DNA of 64,000 nucleotides from Magnetospirillum aberrantis SpK (lineage in GTDB: Bacteria > Pseudomonadota > Alphaproteobacteria > Rhodospirillales > Magnetospirillaceae). The notes under the pieces were generated by a model, which was given only the letters and a program-made list of their open reading frames with translations, made no database searches and was not told the origin of the DNA. The position numbers and the translations under genes were made by a program. The stretch covers positions 62,001 to 126,000 of the forward strand of contig NZ_JAAIYP010000034.1 of the NCBI RefSeq assembly GCF_011022235.1. Direction: 5' to 3'. Of this stretch, positions 1 through 8,821 are shown piece after piece (position 1 is the stretch's first letter; each line of letters starts with the position of its first letter).

Positions 1-1
1 C

Positions 2-280
2 GTGCACGGCGTGGTCGGGTCGGTCGACCAGGTGGTCGCCAGCATCGCGGCCGCCATCGAGGAACAAACCGCCGCCACCGGTGAAATCGCCCGCAACGTT
101 CAAGAGGCGGCAAGCGGCAACGCCTTGGTCACCGTCAGCATTTCCGGCGTGTCGCAACTGGCGTCGCAGACTGGTGAGATGGCGGACAGAATGCAGGGTG
201 TCGCCAATGATTTGGGGCGTGAAATCAAAGGATTGCGGTCTGAAGTTGAGGGCTTCCTGCAACAGGTCAACGCCTTATAG
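2..280 (+). CDS. Methyl-accepting chemotaxis protein, C-terminal fragment
   Basis: This is the 3' end of a chemoreceptor gene that begins before the window; 92 residues are visible. The stretch AAIEEQTAATGEIARNVQEA is typical of the coiled-coil signalling domain near its C-terminal end, where receptors contact CheA and CheW and carry methylation sites. The reading frame is open to the window edge and the first in-frame ATG is incidental, so this is a truncated view rather than a small gene. It ends about 170 bases before eutB with no obvious terminator. Ligand domain and membrane segments are outside the window. Confidence 0.85.
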   Translation: MHGVVGSVDQVVASIAAAIEEQTAATGEIARNVQEAASGNALVTVSISGVSQLASQTGEMADRMQGVANDLGREIKGLRSEVEGFLQQVNAL

Positions 281-450
281 GCAAGGTGTCTGGCGCTATC
301 TTCCGGGTTGTCGATGAAAGTGGGGTTGCGTCGATTGCGTTAAAAATAGGCATAAACGATTTGTGATTAAAGTTTGTGCTGTAATGTCAACTGCCCGCCG
401 ATGAAGCGGGGCATAATCGGGCCATCCTGCCACTGCGTCATGGATCGCCC

Positions 451-1839
451 GTGTCCCGTTTCTTCGCCACCTTGGGGCAGACCCGCCATTCTTTCGACAG
501 CCTTTCCCAGGTCATGGCCTGCGCCTCGCCGCGCCGGTCGGGGGACGAACTGGCGGGTCTGGCTGCGCAAAACGACGAACAGCGTGTCGCCGCCCGCCGG
601 GTCCTGGCTGACTTGCCGTTGGCTGTGTTCCTGGACGAACCGCTGGTACCTTATGAAAGCGACGAAGTCACCCGGCTGATCTGCGACAGCCATGACGCAG
701 GCGCCTTCGCGCCAGTCGCATCCTTCACCATCGGCGAATTCCGCGACTGGCTGCTGTCCTATGCCGCAGACAGTGCCGCCCTGGCGCGGTTGGCGCCCGG
801 CCTGACGCCGGAAATGGTCGCTGCGGTCAGCAAGCTGATGCGCAACCAGGACCTTATCGCCGTGGCCTCAAAGGCCCGCGTGGTCACCGCCTTTCGCACC
901 ACCATCGGCCTTCAGGGACGGTTGGCCAGCCGGTTGCAGCCCAACCACCCCACCGACGACCCGACCGGCATCGCCGCCTCGACGCTGGACGGTTTGTTGT
1001 TCGGCATGGGGGACGCGGTGATCGGTATCAATCCCGCCACCGACAGTGTCGCCGCCAGCACTACTTTGTTGCATCTGTTGGACGAGGTGCGCGAGCGTTT
1101 CGCCATTCCGACGCAATCGTGCGTGCTGACACACGTCACCAATTCCATCCAGGCCATCGAACAAGGCGCGCCGGTGGATCTGGTGTTCCAGTCCATCGCC
1201 GGAACCGAGGCGGCGAACGCCGGTTTCGGTGTGTCGCTGTCGATTCTGGCCGAGGCCCGCGACGCGGCCTTGTCGCTGAAGCGCGGCACGGTTGGCGACA
1301 ACGTCATGTATTTCGAGACCGGGCAGGGGGCGGCGCTGTCGGCCGACGCCCACCATGGTCTGGATCAACAGACCGTCGAAGCCCGCGCCTATGGCGTGGC
1401 CCGCGCCTTTTCTCCGCTGCTGGTCAACACCGTGGTCGGCTTCATCGGGCCGGAATACCTCTACGATTCCAAACAGATCATCCGTGCCGGCCTGGAAGAC
1501 CATTTCTGCGGCAAGTTGCTGGGCGTGCCCATGGGCGTGGACGTCTGTTACACCAACCACGCCGAGGCCGACCAGGACGACATGGACGCACTGGCGACCT
1601 TGCTGGCGGTGGCCGGGGTCAATTTCCTGATCGGCGTGCCTGGCGCCGACGACGTCATGCTTAATTACCAAAGCCTGTCGTACCACGACATCCTGGGGCT
1701 GCGGCATCAACTGGGCCTGCGGCCGGCGCCGGAATTCGAATCCTGGCTGGATCGCATGGGCATGGTGGATTCGGCGGGCCGTCTGGCTCCGCCCGAGCCG
1801 CTGGTGCGCCGGCTTCTGACGTCGGAGGCCGGACGATGA
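451..1839 (+). CDS. eutB: Ethanolamine ammonia-lyase, large (catalytic) subunit
   Basis: The catalytic subunit of the adenosylcobalamin-dependent enzyme that converts ethanolamine to acetaldehyde and ammonia in the cytoplasm. At 462 residues it matches the family length. Residues aligning with the E. coli substrate site are present: Arg161 and Gln163 in RLQPNHPTDD, Asn194 in GINPATDS, Glu289 in MYFETGQGA and Asp364 in MGVDVCY. The start is a GTG giving MSRFFATLGQ, which fits the usual N-terminus. The stop overlaps the eutC start (ATGA), implying translational coupling. No cobalamin riboswitch is evident in the 170 bases upstream; a CATAAT hexamer at 412-417 could be a -10 box but has no convincing -35. 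Confidence 0.96.
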   Translation: MSRFFATLGQTRHSFDSLSQVMACASPRRSGDELAGLAAQNDEQRVAARRVLADLPLAVFLDEPLVPYESDEVTRLICDSHDAGAFAPVASFTIGEFRDWLLSYAADSAALARLAPGLTPEMVAAVSKLMRNQDLIAVASKARVVTAFRTTIGLQGRLASRLQPNHPTDDPTGIAASTLDGLLFGMGDAVIGINPATDSVAASTTLLHLLDEVRERFAIPTQSCVLTHVTNSIQAIEQGAPVDLVFQSIAGTEAANAGFGVSLSILAEARDAALSLKRGTVGDNVMYFETGQGAALSADAHHGLDQQTVEARAYGVARAFSPLLVNTVVGFIGPEYLYDSKQIIRAGLEDHFCGKLLGVPMGVDVCYTNHAEADQDDMDALATLLAVAGVNFLIGVPGADDVMLNYQSLSYHDILGLRHQLGLRPAPEFESWLDRMGMVDSAGRLAPPEPLVRRLLTSEAGR

Positions 1840-2618
1840 ACACCGTCACTCCCCTTGATCCCTGGGCCCGTTTCCGCGCCGCCACCCGCGCCCGCATCGG
1901 CCTGGGTCGGGCCGGCGACGCGCTGCCCACGCCGGCCTTGCTGGATTTCCAGGCGGCCCACGCCAAGGCGCGCGACGCCGTGCACGGTGCGGTCGATTTC
2001 GACGCCCTGGCCGCCGCTTTTCCCGGCCGCGAGGTGGTGAACGTGCAAAGCGCCGCCGCCGACCGCGTCACCTATCTGCGTCGCCCCGATCTGGGCCGCC
2101 GGTTGGAGGATGGCTGCCGGGCGTCATTGGAAAAGGGCGATTACGACATCGCCTTCGTGGTCGCCGACGGTTTGTCGGCGGCGGCGGTCGCCGACCATGC
2201 GGCGGCATTGCTCAACGCCTGCCTGGACCGGCTTTCGGGGTGGCGGGTGGCGCCTGTCGTGCTGGCTCGCCAGGGACGGGTGGCGTTGGGCGACGACATC
2301 GGCGCTGCCCTGGGCGCACGCATGGTGGCGGTGCTGATCGGCGAACGTCCCGGTCTCAGTGTCGCCAATTCCCTGGGCGTCTACCTCACTTGGGACCCGC
2401 GCCCTGGCCGGCGCGATTCCGAACGCAACTGCATTTCCAATATTCACGCCGACGGGTTGGACATCGACGGTGCCGCGAAGCGGCTGACCGGTTTGATGGC
2501 CGAGGCCCGGCGGATTCGCGCAACTGGCATCACCCTGAAAGAGGACGCGGTGCGGCTGGAGGGGCCTGGGGGGCCTTCCGACGCACTCGTCGCGGATCAG
2601 CGAGGACAGGAGGCATAA
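1836..2618 (+). CDS. eutC: Ethanolamine ammonia-lyase, small subunit
   Basis: The small subunit, which with EutB forms the oligomeric ammonia-lyase and helps bind adenosylcobalamin at the subunit interface. The 260-residue protein has the family blocks YDIAFVVADGLSAAAV (about residues 104-119), RPGLSVANSLGVYLTW and NCISNIHADGL. It lacks the long N-terminal extension that targets enterobacterial EutC to a microcompartment, which agrees with the absence of shell genes here. The start ATG overlaps the eutB stop by four bases, and the permease gene follows three bases after its stop, so the three genes are one transcription unit. Confidence 0.95.
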   Translation: MNTVTPLDPWARFRAATRARIGLGRAGDALPTPALLDFQAAHAKARDAVHGAVDFDALAAAFPGREVVNVQSAAADRVTYLRRPDLGRRLEDGCRASLEKGDYDIAFVVADGLSAAAVADHAAALLNACLDRLSGWRVAPVVLARQGRVALGDDIGAALGARMVAVLIGERPGLSVANSLGVYLTWDPRPGRRDSERNCISNIHADGLDIDGAAKRLTGLMAEARRIRATGITLKEDAVRLEGPGGPSDALVADQRGQEA

Positions 2619-2621
2619 CGC

Positions 2622-4028
2622 ATGTCCGATACTAGCAAGAGCACCTTGAAGAAAGGCTTGAGCGGCCTGCACCTGTGGGGCATCGCCGTCGGTCTGGTCA
2701 TTTCCGGCGAATATTTCGGCTGGAGTTACGGCTGGGCCCAGGCCGGGACCCTGGGTTTCCTGGCGACCACCATCCTGGTGGCCGTCATGTACACCACCTT
2801 CATCTTCAGCTTCACCGAGCTGACGACGGCCATTCCCCATGCCGGCGGCCCGTTCGCTTATTCCTATCGCGCCTTCGGGCCGCTGGGCGGCTTCATCGCC
2901 GGGTTCGCCACGCTGGTCGAGTTCGTGTTCGCGCCGCCGGCCATCTCTCTGGCCATCGGCGCCTATCTGAACGTCCAGTTCCCGGCGCTCGATCCCAAGC
3001 TGGCGGCGGTTGGCGCCTATGTGTTGTTCATGGGATTGAACATCGCCGGCGTCACCATCGCCGCCACTTTCGAATTGTTCGTCACCGTTCTGGCGATCAT
3101 CGAGCTTCTGGTGTTCATGGGCGTGGTTTCGCCCGGCTTCTCGTGGGACAATTTCGTCGCCAAGGGCTGGTCCGGCGAGGAAGGGTTCTCGCTGGTCGCG
3201 TTGGGTGGCATCTTCGCCGCCATTCCCTTCGCCATCTGGTTCTTCCTGGCCATCGAGGGCGCCGCCATGGCGGCCGAGGAAGCCAAGGAACCCAAGCGCA
3301 CCATCCCGCGGGCCTATGTTGCCGGCATCCTGACCCTGGTGGTGCTGGCCTTCGGCACCATGATCTTCGCCGGCGGCGTCGGCGACTGGAACGCGCTCAG
3401 CAATATCAACGACCCGCTGCCCCAGGCGATGAAGGCGGTGGTCGGCGAAAGCAGCGGCTGGCTGCACATGCTGGTGTGGATCGGCCTGTTCGGCCTGATC
3501 GCTTCGTTCCACGGCATCATCATGGGCTATTCCCGCCAGATTTTCGCCCTGGCCCGCGCCGGCTTCCTGCCGCCCGCTTTGGCCAGCGTCCACCCCAAGA
3601 CCAAGACCCCGGTATGGGCCATCCTGGCCGGTGGCGTGGTCGGCATCGCCGCCATCTTCTCGGATGAACTGATCCAGATCGGCGGCCTGCCGTTGACCGC
3701 CAACATCGTCACCATGTCGGTGTTTGGCGCCATCGTCATGTACATCATGAGCATGCTGAGTCTGTTCCGCCTGCGTCGGACCGAGCCGGCGCTGGAGCGT
3801 CCGTTCAAGGCGCCGGGCTTCCCGGTGGTGCCGGCGGTGGCCCTGGGCACGGCGGTTATCTGCCTTGCGGCCATGATCTATTACAACCAGCTGGTGTTCG
3901 CCTTGTTCGTCGGGCTGTTCGCCGTGGCTTGGCTGTTCTACCGCTTCACCGCCGATCTGCGGGAAGCGGCCGAGGATGACGATCTGCTGGAACTGGCGCA
4001 GATGGAAGCCCGTTCCATGGCCGACTGA
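2622..4028 (+). CDS. eat: Ethanolamine permease (APC superfamily)
   Basis: A 468-residue inner-membrane transporter of the amino acid-polyamine-organocation superfamily with about twelve hydrophobic segments. It starts with a short polar tail and then GLHLWGIAVGLVISGEYFGW, the TM1 glycine-rich substrate-binding signature of ethanolamine permeases; FAIWFFLAIEGAAMAAEEAK lies at the TM6 region. Position directly behind eutBC strongly supports ethanolamine as substrate, supplying the lyase. A hairpin about 20 bases after the stop probably ends the operon. The symbol is that used for ethanolamine permeases in other proteobacteria; EutH would be an unrelated family. Confidence 0.9.
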   Translation: MSDTSKSTLKKGLSGLHLWGIAVGLVISGEYFGWSYGWAQAGTLGFLATTILVAVMYTTFIFSFTELTTAIPHAGGPFAYSYRAFGPLGGFIAGFATLVEFVFAPPAISLAIGAYLNVQFPALDPKLAAVGAYVLFMGLNIAGVTIAATFELFVTVLAIIELLVFMGVVSPGFSWDNFVAKGWSGEEGFSLVALGGIFAAIPFAIWFFLAIEGAAMAAEEAKEPKRTIPRAYVAGILTLVVLAFGTMIFAGGVGDWNALSNINDPLPQAMKAVVGESSGWLHMLVWIGLFGLIASFHGIIMGYSRQIFALARAGFLPPALASVHPKTKTPVWAILAGGVVGIAAIFSDELIQIGGLPLTANIVTMSVFGAIVMYIMSMLSLFRLRRTEPALERPFKAPGFPVVPAVALGTAVICLAAMIYYNQLVFALFVGLFAVAWLFYRFTADLREAAEDDDLLELAQMEARSMAD

Positions 4029-4049
4029 ATGGCCTGATGTGACCAACAA

Positions 4050-4077
4050 GGCCGTCACCGCAAGGTGGCGGCCTTTG
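4050..4077 (+). terminator. Rho-independent terminator after the ethanolamine permease gene
   Basis: GGCCGTCACC and GGTGGCGGCC form a 10-bp stem with one wobble pair around a GCAA loop, followed by TTTG. It lies 21 bases after the permease stop and before the araC-type gene, separating the two transcription units. The T-run is short, so termination may be partial. Confidence 0.6.
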
Positions 4078-4127
4078 CGGTATGGGATTTGCAACAAAAC
4101 ATGCCAGGACGGTGTCAGGAGGCCTTC

Positions 4128-5210
4128 ATGGTAAGCGCCCGATCAAGAATTGAGCAAAATGGTCGGACCAGTTGCCCGATTTCGGGGCAACGCAACATCC
4201 TGGCCGCCGCCGCCAATGGTGTCCGCAGCTTCATCGCCGGCCAGGGCGGTGACGCGGACATGGTGTTCACCCGCGTCGGTGTGGACGAACGTCGTCTGGG
4301 TGATCCCAAGCTGGCCCTCGATCTTGGTGCCTATGTGGGCATGATGGAGGAGGCGGCGATCCAGACCGGCAACGACAACTTCGGATTGTGGTACGGTCAG
4401 CAGTTCAGGCCCGCCATGCTGGGGCTGATCGGCGAGGTAGCCCTGGCGTCGCCGACGCTGGGGGCGGCGGTCGCCAATCTGGCCGAGCTGTTTCCCTATC
4501 ACCAGCAAGCCACCGAAACCCGTCTGGTCCGCGACGGCGACCTGTTGCGGCTGGAATACCGCATCCTGGACGGTGCCATTCTGGCACGGCGTCAGGATGC
4601 GGAACTGACCATGGGTATGTTCGCCAACGTTTTCCGCTATTGTCTTGGTGCCGATTGGACTCCCGAGGAAGTCCATTGCGAACACCCCCGCCCCGAAAGC
4701 TGGCGCGAACATGAACGCGCCTTTGACGCTCCGGTGCATTTCGGCCAGCACACCAACGCCGTGGTGTTCCGCGACCGCCACCTCGACCGCCCCATGCCGG
4801 GTGGCGACCTGGCACGGTTGACCCGGTTGCGTGACGAATTGATCCGGGTGGCGGGCGGCACCGGATCGCCGGGGTTCCTGGATCGGGTCAAGGGCGAGGT
4901 GCGTTCGCGCCTGCCCGACGGTACCGCCGGGGTGGAAGAGGTGGCCGAGGGGCTGGGGCTGGCGCGCTGGACCCTGCAACGCCGGCTGGCGGATGTGGGG
5001 CTCAGCTATTCCGACGTGGTCGAGGCGGTGCGCCGCGATCTGGCCTTCCTGCATCTGCGCCAGCCCCATGTGTCGGTGGCCGAGATCGGTTTCATGCTGG
5101 GCTATTCCGAAGTCAGCGCCTTCAGCCGGGCTTTCCGCCGCTGGACCGGTCAGTCGCCACAGACATACCGGGCCCCCCTGGCGTGTCGGGGCGAAACGGC
5201 GGAAAGCTGA
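4128..5210 (+). CDS. AraC-family regulator, probably of the ethanolamine genes
   Basis: A 360-residue transcription factor. The N-terminal two thirds resemble the arabinose-binding-type sensor domain of OruR/ArgR-like AraC proteins (GLWYGQQFRPAMLGLIGEVA, about residues 86-105). The C-terminal 85 residues are a double helix-turn-helix ending in IGFMLGYSEVSAFSRAFRRW. The start was chosen at the ATG preceded by a perfect AGGAGG at 4117-4122; a longer frame exists upstream but has no such site. Its location behind eutBC-eat suggests it responds to ethanolamine or a related amine, but it is not an EutR orthologue by its sensor domain. It ends nine bases before the convergent bcp gene. Confidence 0.88.
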   Translation: MVSARSRIEQNGRTSCPISGQRNILAAAANGVRSFIAGQGGDADMVFTRVGVDERRLGDPKLALDLGAYVGMMEEAAIQTGNDNFGLWYGQQFRPAMLGLIGEVALASPTLGAAVANLAELFPYHQQATETRLVRDGDLLRLEYRILDGAILARRQDAELTMGMFANVFRYCLGADWTPEEVHCEHPRPESWREHERAFDAPVHFGQHTNAVVFRDRHLDRPMPGGDLARLTRLRDELIRVAGGTGSPGFLDRVKGEVRSRLPDGTAGVEEVAEGLGLARWTLQRRLADVGLSYSDVVEAVRRDLAFLHLRQPHVSVAEIGFMLGYSEVSAFSRAFRRWTGQSPQTYRAPLACRGETAES

Positions 5211-5219
5211 CGCAGGGCG

Positions 5220-5681
5220 TCACAACTCGTGCAGGGCGTCCAGGATGGCCTGGACGTGGCCGGAAACCTTGACCTTACGCCATTCCTTGACCACCACGCC
5301 GTTTTCGTCGATCAGGAAGGTCGAGCGCTCGATGCCCATGTACTTCTTGCCGTAATTGTTCTTTTCCTTCCACACCCCGAACGCCTCGCACAACGCACCG
5401 TCGCTGTCGCTGGCCAGCGGGAAGGGAAGGGAATGCTTGGCTCGGAATTTCTCGTGGCTGGCGATGGAATCCTTGGACACACCCAGGATTTCCGCCTTGT
5501 TGATGGTGAAGCGCAAGAATTCGTCGCGGAATTGGTGCGCTTCGGACGTGCAGCCCGAGGTGTCGTCCTTGGGATAGAAATACAAAACCAGCCGCTTGCC
5601 TTGGTAATCGCCAAGCGATCGCGGGCCTTCGTCGGTTTCGACGTTGAAGGCGGGGGCCGGCTGGCCGACGGTCACGGTCAT
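5220..5681 (-). CDS. bcp: Thioredoxin-dependent thiol peroxidase (Bcp/PrxQ family)
   Basis: A 153-residue cytoplasmic peroxiredoxin that reduces hydrogen peroxide and organic hydroperoxides. The active-site segment is FYPKDDTSGCTSEAHQFRDE with the peroxidatic cysteine at residue 44. The resolving cysteine normally five residues later is histidine here, and the alternative resolving position in the alpha-3 helix (KFRAKHS) also lacks cysteine, so this looks like a one-Cys variant. Cys98 (ALCEAFGVW) is conserved in the family but is not the usual resolving residue. The start at MTVTVG gives the normal family length; an in-frame ATG 14 codons upstream would add an unconserved tail. It lies 83 bases after glnE on the same strand. 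Confidence 0.93.
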   Translation of the reverse strand: MTVTVGQPAPAFNVETDEGPRSLGDYQGKRLVLYFYPKDDTSGCTSEAHQFRDEFLRFTINKAEILGVSKDSIASHEKFRAKHSLPFPLASDSDGALCEAFGVWKEKNNYGKKYMGIERSTFLIDENGVVVKEWRKVKVSGHVQAILDALHEL

Positions 5682-5764
5682 CGCGTTATCCCTCTCATGG
5701 TTGGGGCCATTTGGGGTGCCCATCAGAGTTGTAAAACCTTGTGCACTGCATTCAAGTGACGGTT

Positions 5765-8700
5765 TTACGCATCAGGGCCGATCCGTTCGCGCACGTCGCG
5801 GCCGGGTTGGCCGACGATGCGCTCGAATACTTCAAGCGATTGGGCGGCGCAATCGTCCATGCGGTCCACCAAGGTCTTGAAGTCGGTCAACCCCGCCGCC
5901 TGGACCAATACGTCCCTTAATCCGCGCGGCGCCGTCTTTTCGTCGAACTTGCCGGCGATGGTCTGGCGCAGGACCACCTGCACCGCCGACCACAGCCGCC
6001 ACGCCGCCACCAGGGTGTCGAGGTCGCCACCCGACAGGATGCCGGCGGCGTTGGCGGCCTCGAGCGCGTCGCGGGTGTTGTGGCACAGCATGGACGGGTG
6101 CTCGCGGCCATGGCGCAGTTGCAGGTATTGGGCGGTGAACTCGATGTCGACCAGGCCGCCGCGCAGGTGCTTGACCTCCCAATGGCTGTCGGCCCTGTGC
6201 TCGCGCGCCATGCGTTCCCGCATCTCGGCCACGTCCATCACCAGCCGGTCGGCATTTCGCTCGCGCGTCAGGGTGTCGCGGATGACGCTTTCCACCTTGG
6301 CGCCGAGTTCCGCGTCGCCGGTGACCACGCGGGCACGGGTCAGCGCCATGTGCTCCCAGGTCCAGGCCGATTCGCGCTGGTAGCGCTCGAACGATGTGAA
6401 GCTCGAGGCGATGGGGCCGGAATTGCCCGACGGCCTGAGCCGCATGTCCACGTCGTAAAGCGTGCCTTCGGCGGTCTTGGCGGTAAGGGCATTGACGATG
6501 CGCTGGGTCAGGCGCGCGAACCACGTGCTGACCGCCAGGGGGCGAGGGCCGTCGGATTCCTCGGCATCTTCGGGCGCGTCATAAACCAAGATCAGGTCCA
6601 TGTCCGAGGTGGCGGTCATCTCGTGTCCGCCCATCTTGCCCATGGCCAGGATACACCAACCGCCTCCCGGAACGGTGCCGTGGGCGCGGGCGAACTCCTC
6701 TTCGACCTTGGGGATCAACGCGGCCAGGATGGAATCGCCGATGTCGGAAAAAGCGCGTGCCGCCTGGTCCGGGCCCAGCAGGTTGCGCAGGGTCTGCACC
6801 CCCACCTGAAACTTGTGGTCGTTGGCCCAGCGCCGGGTGACGTCCAGCACTTCCTGGAAGTCGTCGGCCTCGGCCAGGGCGCGTTCCAGATCCGCCTGCA
6901 ATTCCGCGCGGCCGGGCGGTGGTTCGAAGAACGCCGAGGTGACCACGGCGTCAAGCACGGTGGTATGGCGCGCCAGATGCTCGGCCAGCCTGGGCGCGTT
7001 GCCCATGATCTCGGCCACCAGTTCCAACAGCGACGGGTTGGAGTAAAACAGCGAGAACAGCGGCACGCCGGCCGGCAGGCGCGACAGGAAGTCATTGAAC
7101 CGCATGAAGGCGTCGTCGGGGGCCACGGTGTTGGACATGGCGCCCAAAAGGGCCGGCGTCAGTTCGGTCAGCAATTCGCGCGCCCGTGTCGAGCGGGTGG
7201 CGCGGATTCGGCCGTGATGCCAGCCGCGAATGGTGGCGCACACCGCTTCGGCGGTGGAAAATCCCATTTCTTTCAGGGTCCGCACGGTGTCTGGATCGTT
7301 CTCGCCGCCGGTGAACACCAGATTGCCATGTGTCACCAGTTCGGGGCTGTCCTCGAACAATTTGGCGTAATGGGCCTCGACGGTCTGAAGGCGCCGGGTC
7401 AACGCCGCCGAGAACGCCTCGACCTCGGCGAAGCCCATGAACGCCGACAATTCGGCCAAGCGGGGCGGGCTGTCGGGAAGGGTCTGGGTCTGTTTGTCGT
7501 CCACCATCTGAAGGCGGTGTTCCAACTGGCGCAGGAAGCGATAGGCCTCCTCCAGTTCCGCCACCACCTGCGGGTCGGTGTGTCCCAGTTCGGCCAAGGC
7601 GTGCAGGGCGTCCAGCGTGCGGCAACAGCGCATCTCGGGCTGGCGTCCGCCCCAGATCAGTTGTTGGGTCTGGGCGAAGAACTCGATCTCGCGGATGCCG
7701 CCGCGGCCCAGTTTGATGTTGTGTCCGGCCACTGCGATGGAATGGCCGCCCTTGTGGGCGTTGATCTGGCGTTTGATGGAATGGATGTCCTGGATGGCGG
7801 CGAAATCCAGTGACTTGCGCCAGATGAACGGACGCAGGAATTTGAGGAAGGCGCCGCCGACCTCGCAATCGCCGGCCACCTGTCGCGCCTTGATCATGGC
7901 GGCGCGTTCCCAGTTCTGCCCGAACCCCTCGTAATAGGATTCCGCCGCCAACAGCGAGATCGCCACCGGGGTCGAACCAGGATCGGGGCGCAAGCGCAAA
8001 TCGGTTCGGAAGACATAGCCATTGACCGTGCGCTCGTCCAGGATCTTCACCAGATCCTTGGTCAGGGCGATCATGCATTCGGGCAGGCTGCGCCGGCCGG
8101 TGTAGTTCAGCCTTTCATGGTCGTAAAAGACGATCAGGTCGATGTCGCTGGAATAATTCAACTCACGCGCGCCGAACTTGCCCATGCCCAGCACCACCAG
8201 ACCGCTGTCGCGTTCGGGATCTTCGGGATGAGGCAGGGTGAACTCGCCCTTGCGCGCCTCGCGCCGCAACAGGAAACGCACGGCATGGCGACAGGCGGCT
8301 TCGGCGAAGTCGGCCAGGGTTTCGGTGACGCGTTCCAACGGCCATGTGCCGGCGATGTCGGCCAGGGCCACCAGCAGCGCGGTTCGGCGTTTGGCGATAC
8401 GCAGCGCAGCCATCAGGCGCGCCATGTCCGTTTCTGCGTCGCATTGGCCAGCCAATTCGTCACACAATTCGGCAAAGGCGGCGTCGGGGCCCACATCGAG
8501 AAGACGCAACAGGAAGGCCGGTTCCGCCGAGGAACAATGGCTGAGGAACGGCGAATTGCCGAAGATCCGCGACAACAGCGTCTTTGCCTTCAAATCGCCC
8601 AGAAGCGACCGCATGCTTTCGGCCAAATCTGCGTTAGTTAGTTCGTCGGCGATTTCCAACCAGCGGTCAAAGCCGCGCTGTTCGGCGGCAGGATCGGCGA

Positions 8701-8806
8701 TAAGAGGCAAAAGCCGTTCATCTAGGGGAAAGTTCACCTTGTGCGATCCCACATGTTGTGATTGCTTCAGACTGGTCAAATCGCGGGAAGGGGTCAAGTC
8801 GGACAT
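5765..8806 (-). CDS. glnE: Bifunctional glutamine synthetase adenylyltransferase/deadenylylase
   Basis: The 1013-residue enzyme that adds AMP to, and removes it from, glutamine synthetase according to PII and glutamine status. Two nucleotidyltransferase domains are visible. The N-terminal deadenylylase half has GARELNYSSDIDLIVFYD at about residues 212-229, and the C-terminal adenylylase half has GGHEMTATSDMDLILVYD. Each carries the paired aspartates that bind metal. Full length is normal for alphaproteobacteria. It starts only 15 bases from the divergent AsmA-like gene, so the promoter must overlap one of the two coding regions. Confidence 0.96.
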   Translation of the reverse strand: MSDLTPSRDLTSLKQSQHVGSHKVNFPLDERLLPLIADPAAEQRGFDRWLEIADELTNADLAESMRSLLGDLKAKTLLSRIFGNSPFLSHCSSAEPAFLLRLLDVGPDAAFAELCDELAGQCDAETDMARLMAALRIAKRRTALLVALADIAGTWPLERVTETLADFAEAACRHAVRFLLRREARKGEFTLPHPEDPERDSGLVVLGMGKFGARELNYSSDIDLIVFYDHERLNYTGRRSLPECMIALTKDLVKILDERTVNGYVFRTDLRLRPDPGSTPVAISLLAAESYYEGFGQNWERAAMIKARQVAGDCEVGGAFLKFLRPFIWRKSLDFAAIQDIHSIKRQINAHKGGHSIAVAGHNIKLGRGGIREIEFFAQTQQLIWGGRQPEMRCCRTLDALHALAELGHTDPQVVAELEEAYRFLRQLEHRLQMVDDKQTQTLPDSPPRLAELSAFMGFAEVEAFSAALTRRLQTVEAHYAKLFEDSPELVTHGNLVFTGGENDPDTVRTLKEMGFSTAEAVCATIRGWHHGRIRATRSTRARELLTELTPALLGAMSNTVAPDDAFMRFNDFLSRLPAGVPLFSLFYSNPSLLELVAEIMGNAPRLAEHLARHTTVLDAVVTSAFFEPPPGRAELQADLERALAEADDFQEVLDVTRRWANDHKFQVGVQTLRNLLGPDQAARAFSDIGDSILAALIPKVEEEFARAHGTVPGGGWCILAMGKMGGHEMTATSDMDLILVYDAPEDAEESDGPRPLAVSTWFARLTQRIVNALTAKTAEGTLYDVDMRLRPSGNSGPIASSFTSFERYQRESAWTWEHMALTRARVVTGDAELGAKVESVIRDTLTRERNADRLVMDVAEMRERMAREHRADSHWEVKHLRGGLVDIEFTAQYLQLRHGREHPSMLCHNTRDALEAANAAGILSGGDLDTLVAAWRLWSAVQVVLRQTIAGKFDEKTAPRGLRDVLVQAAGLTDFKTLVDRMDDCAAQSLEVFERIVGQPGRDVRERIGPDA

Positions 8807-8821
8807 GGAGGCCCAGGGCTA

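Noticed and set aside
451-470. Cobalamin riboswitch before eutB
   Set aside because: The 170-base upstream region shows no B12-box-like sequence or suitable stem.
2124-4097. A 657-residue open frame antisense to eutC and the permease
   Set aside because: Low-complexity Gly/Asp/His/Arg-rich shadow with no family.
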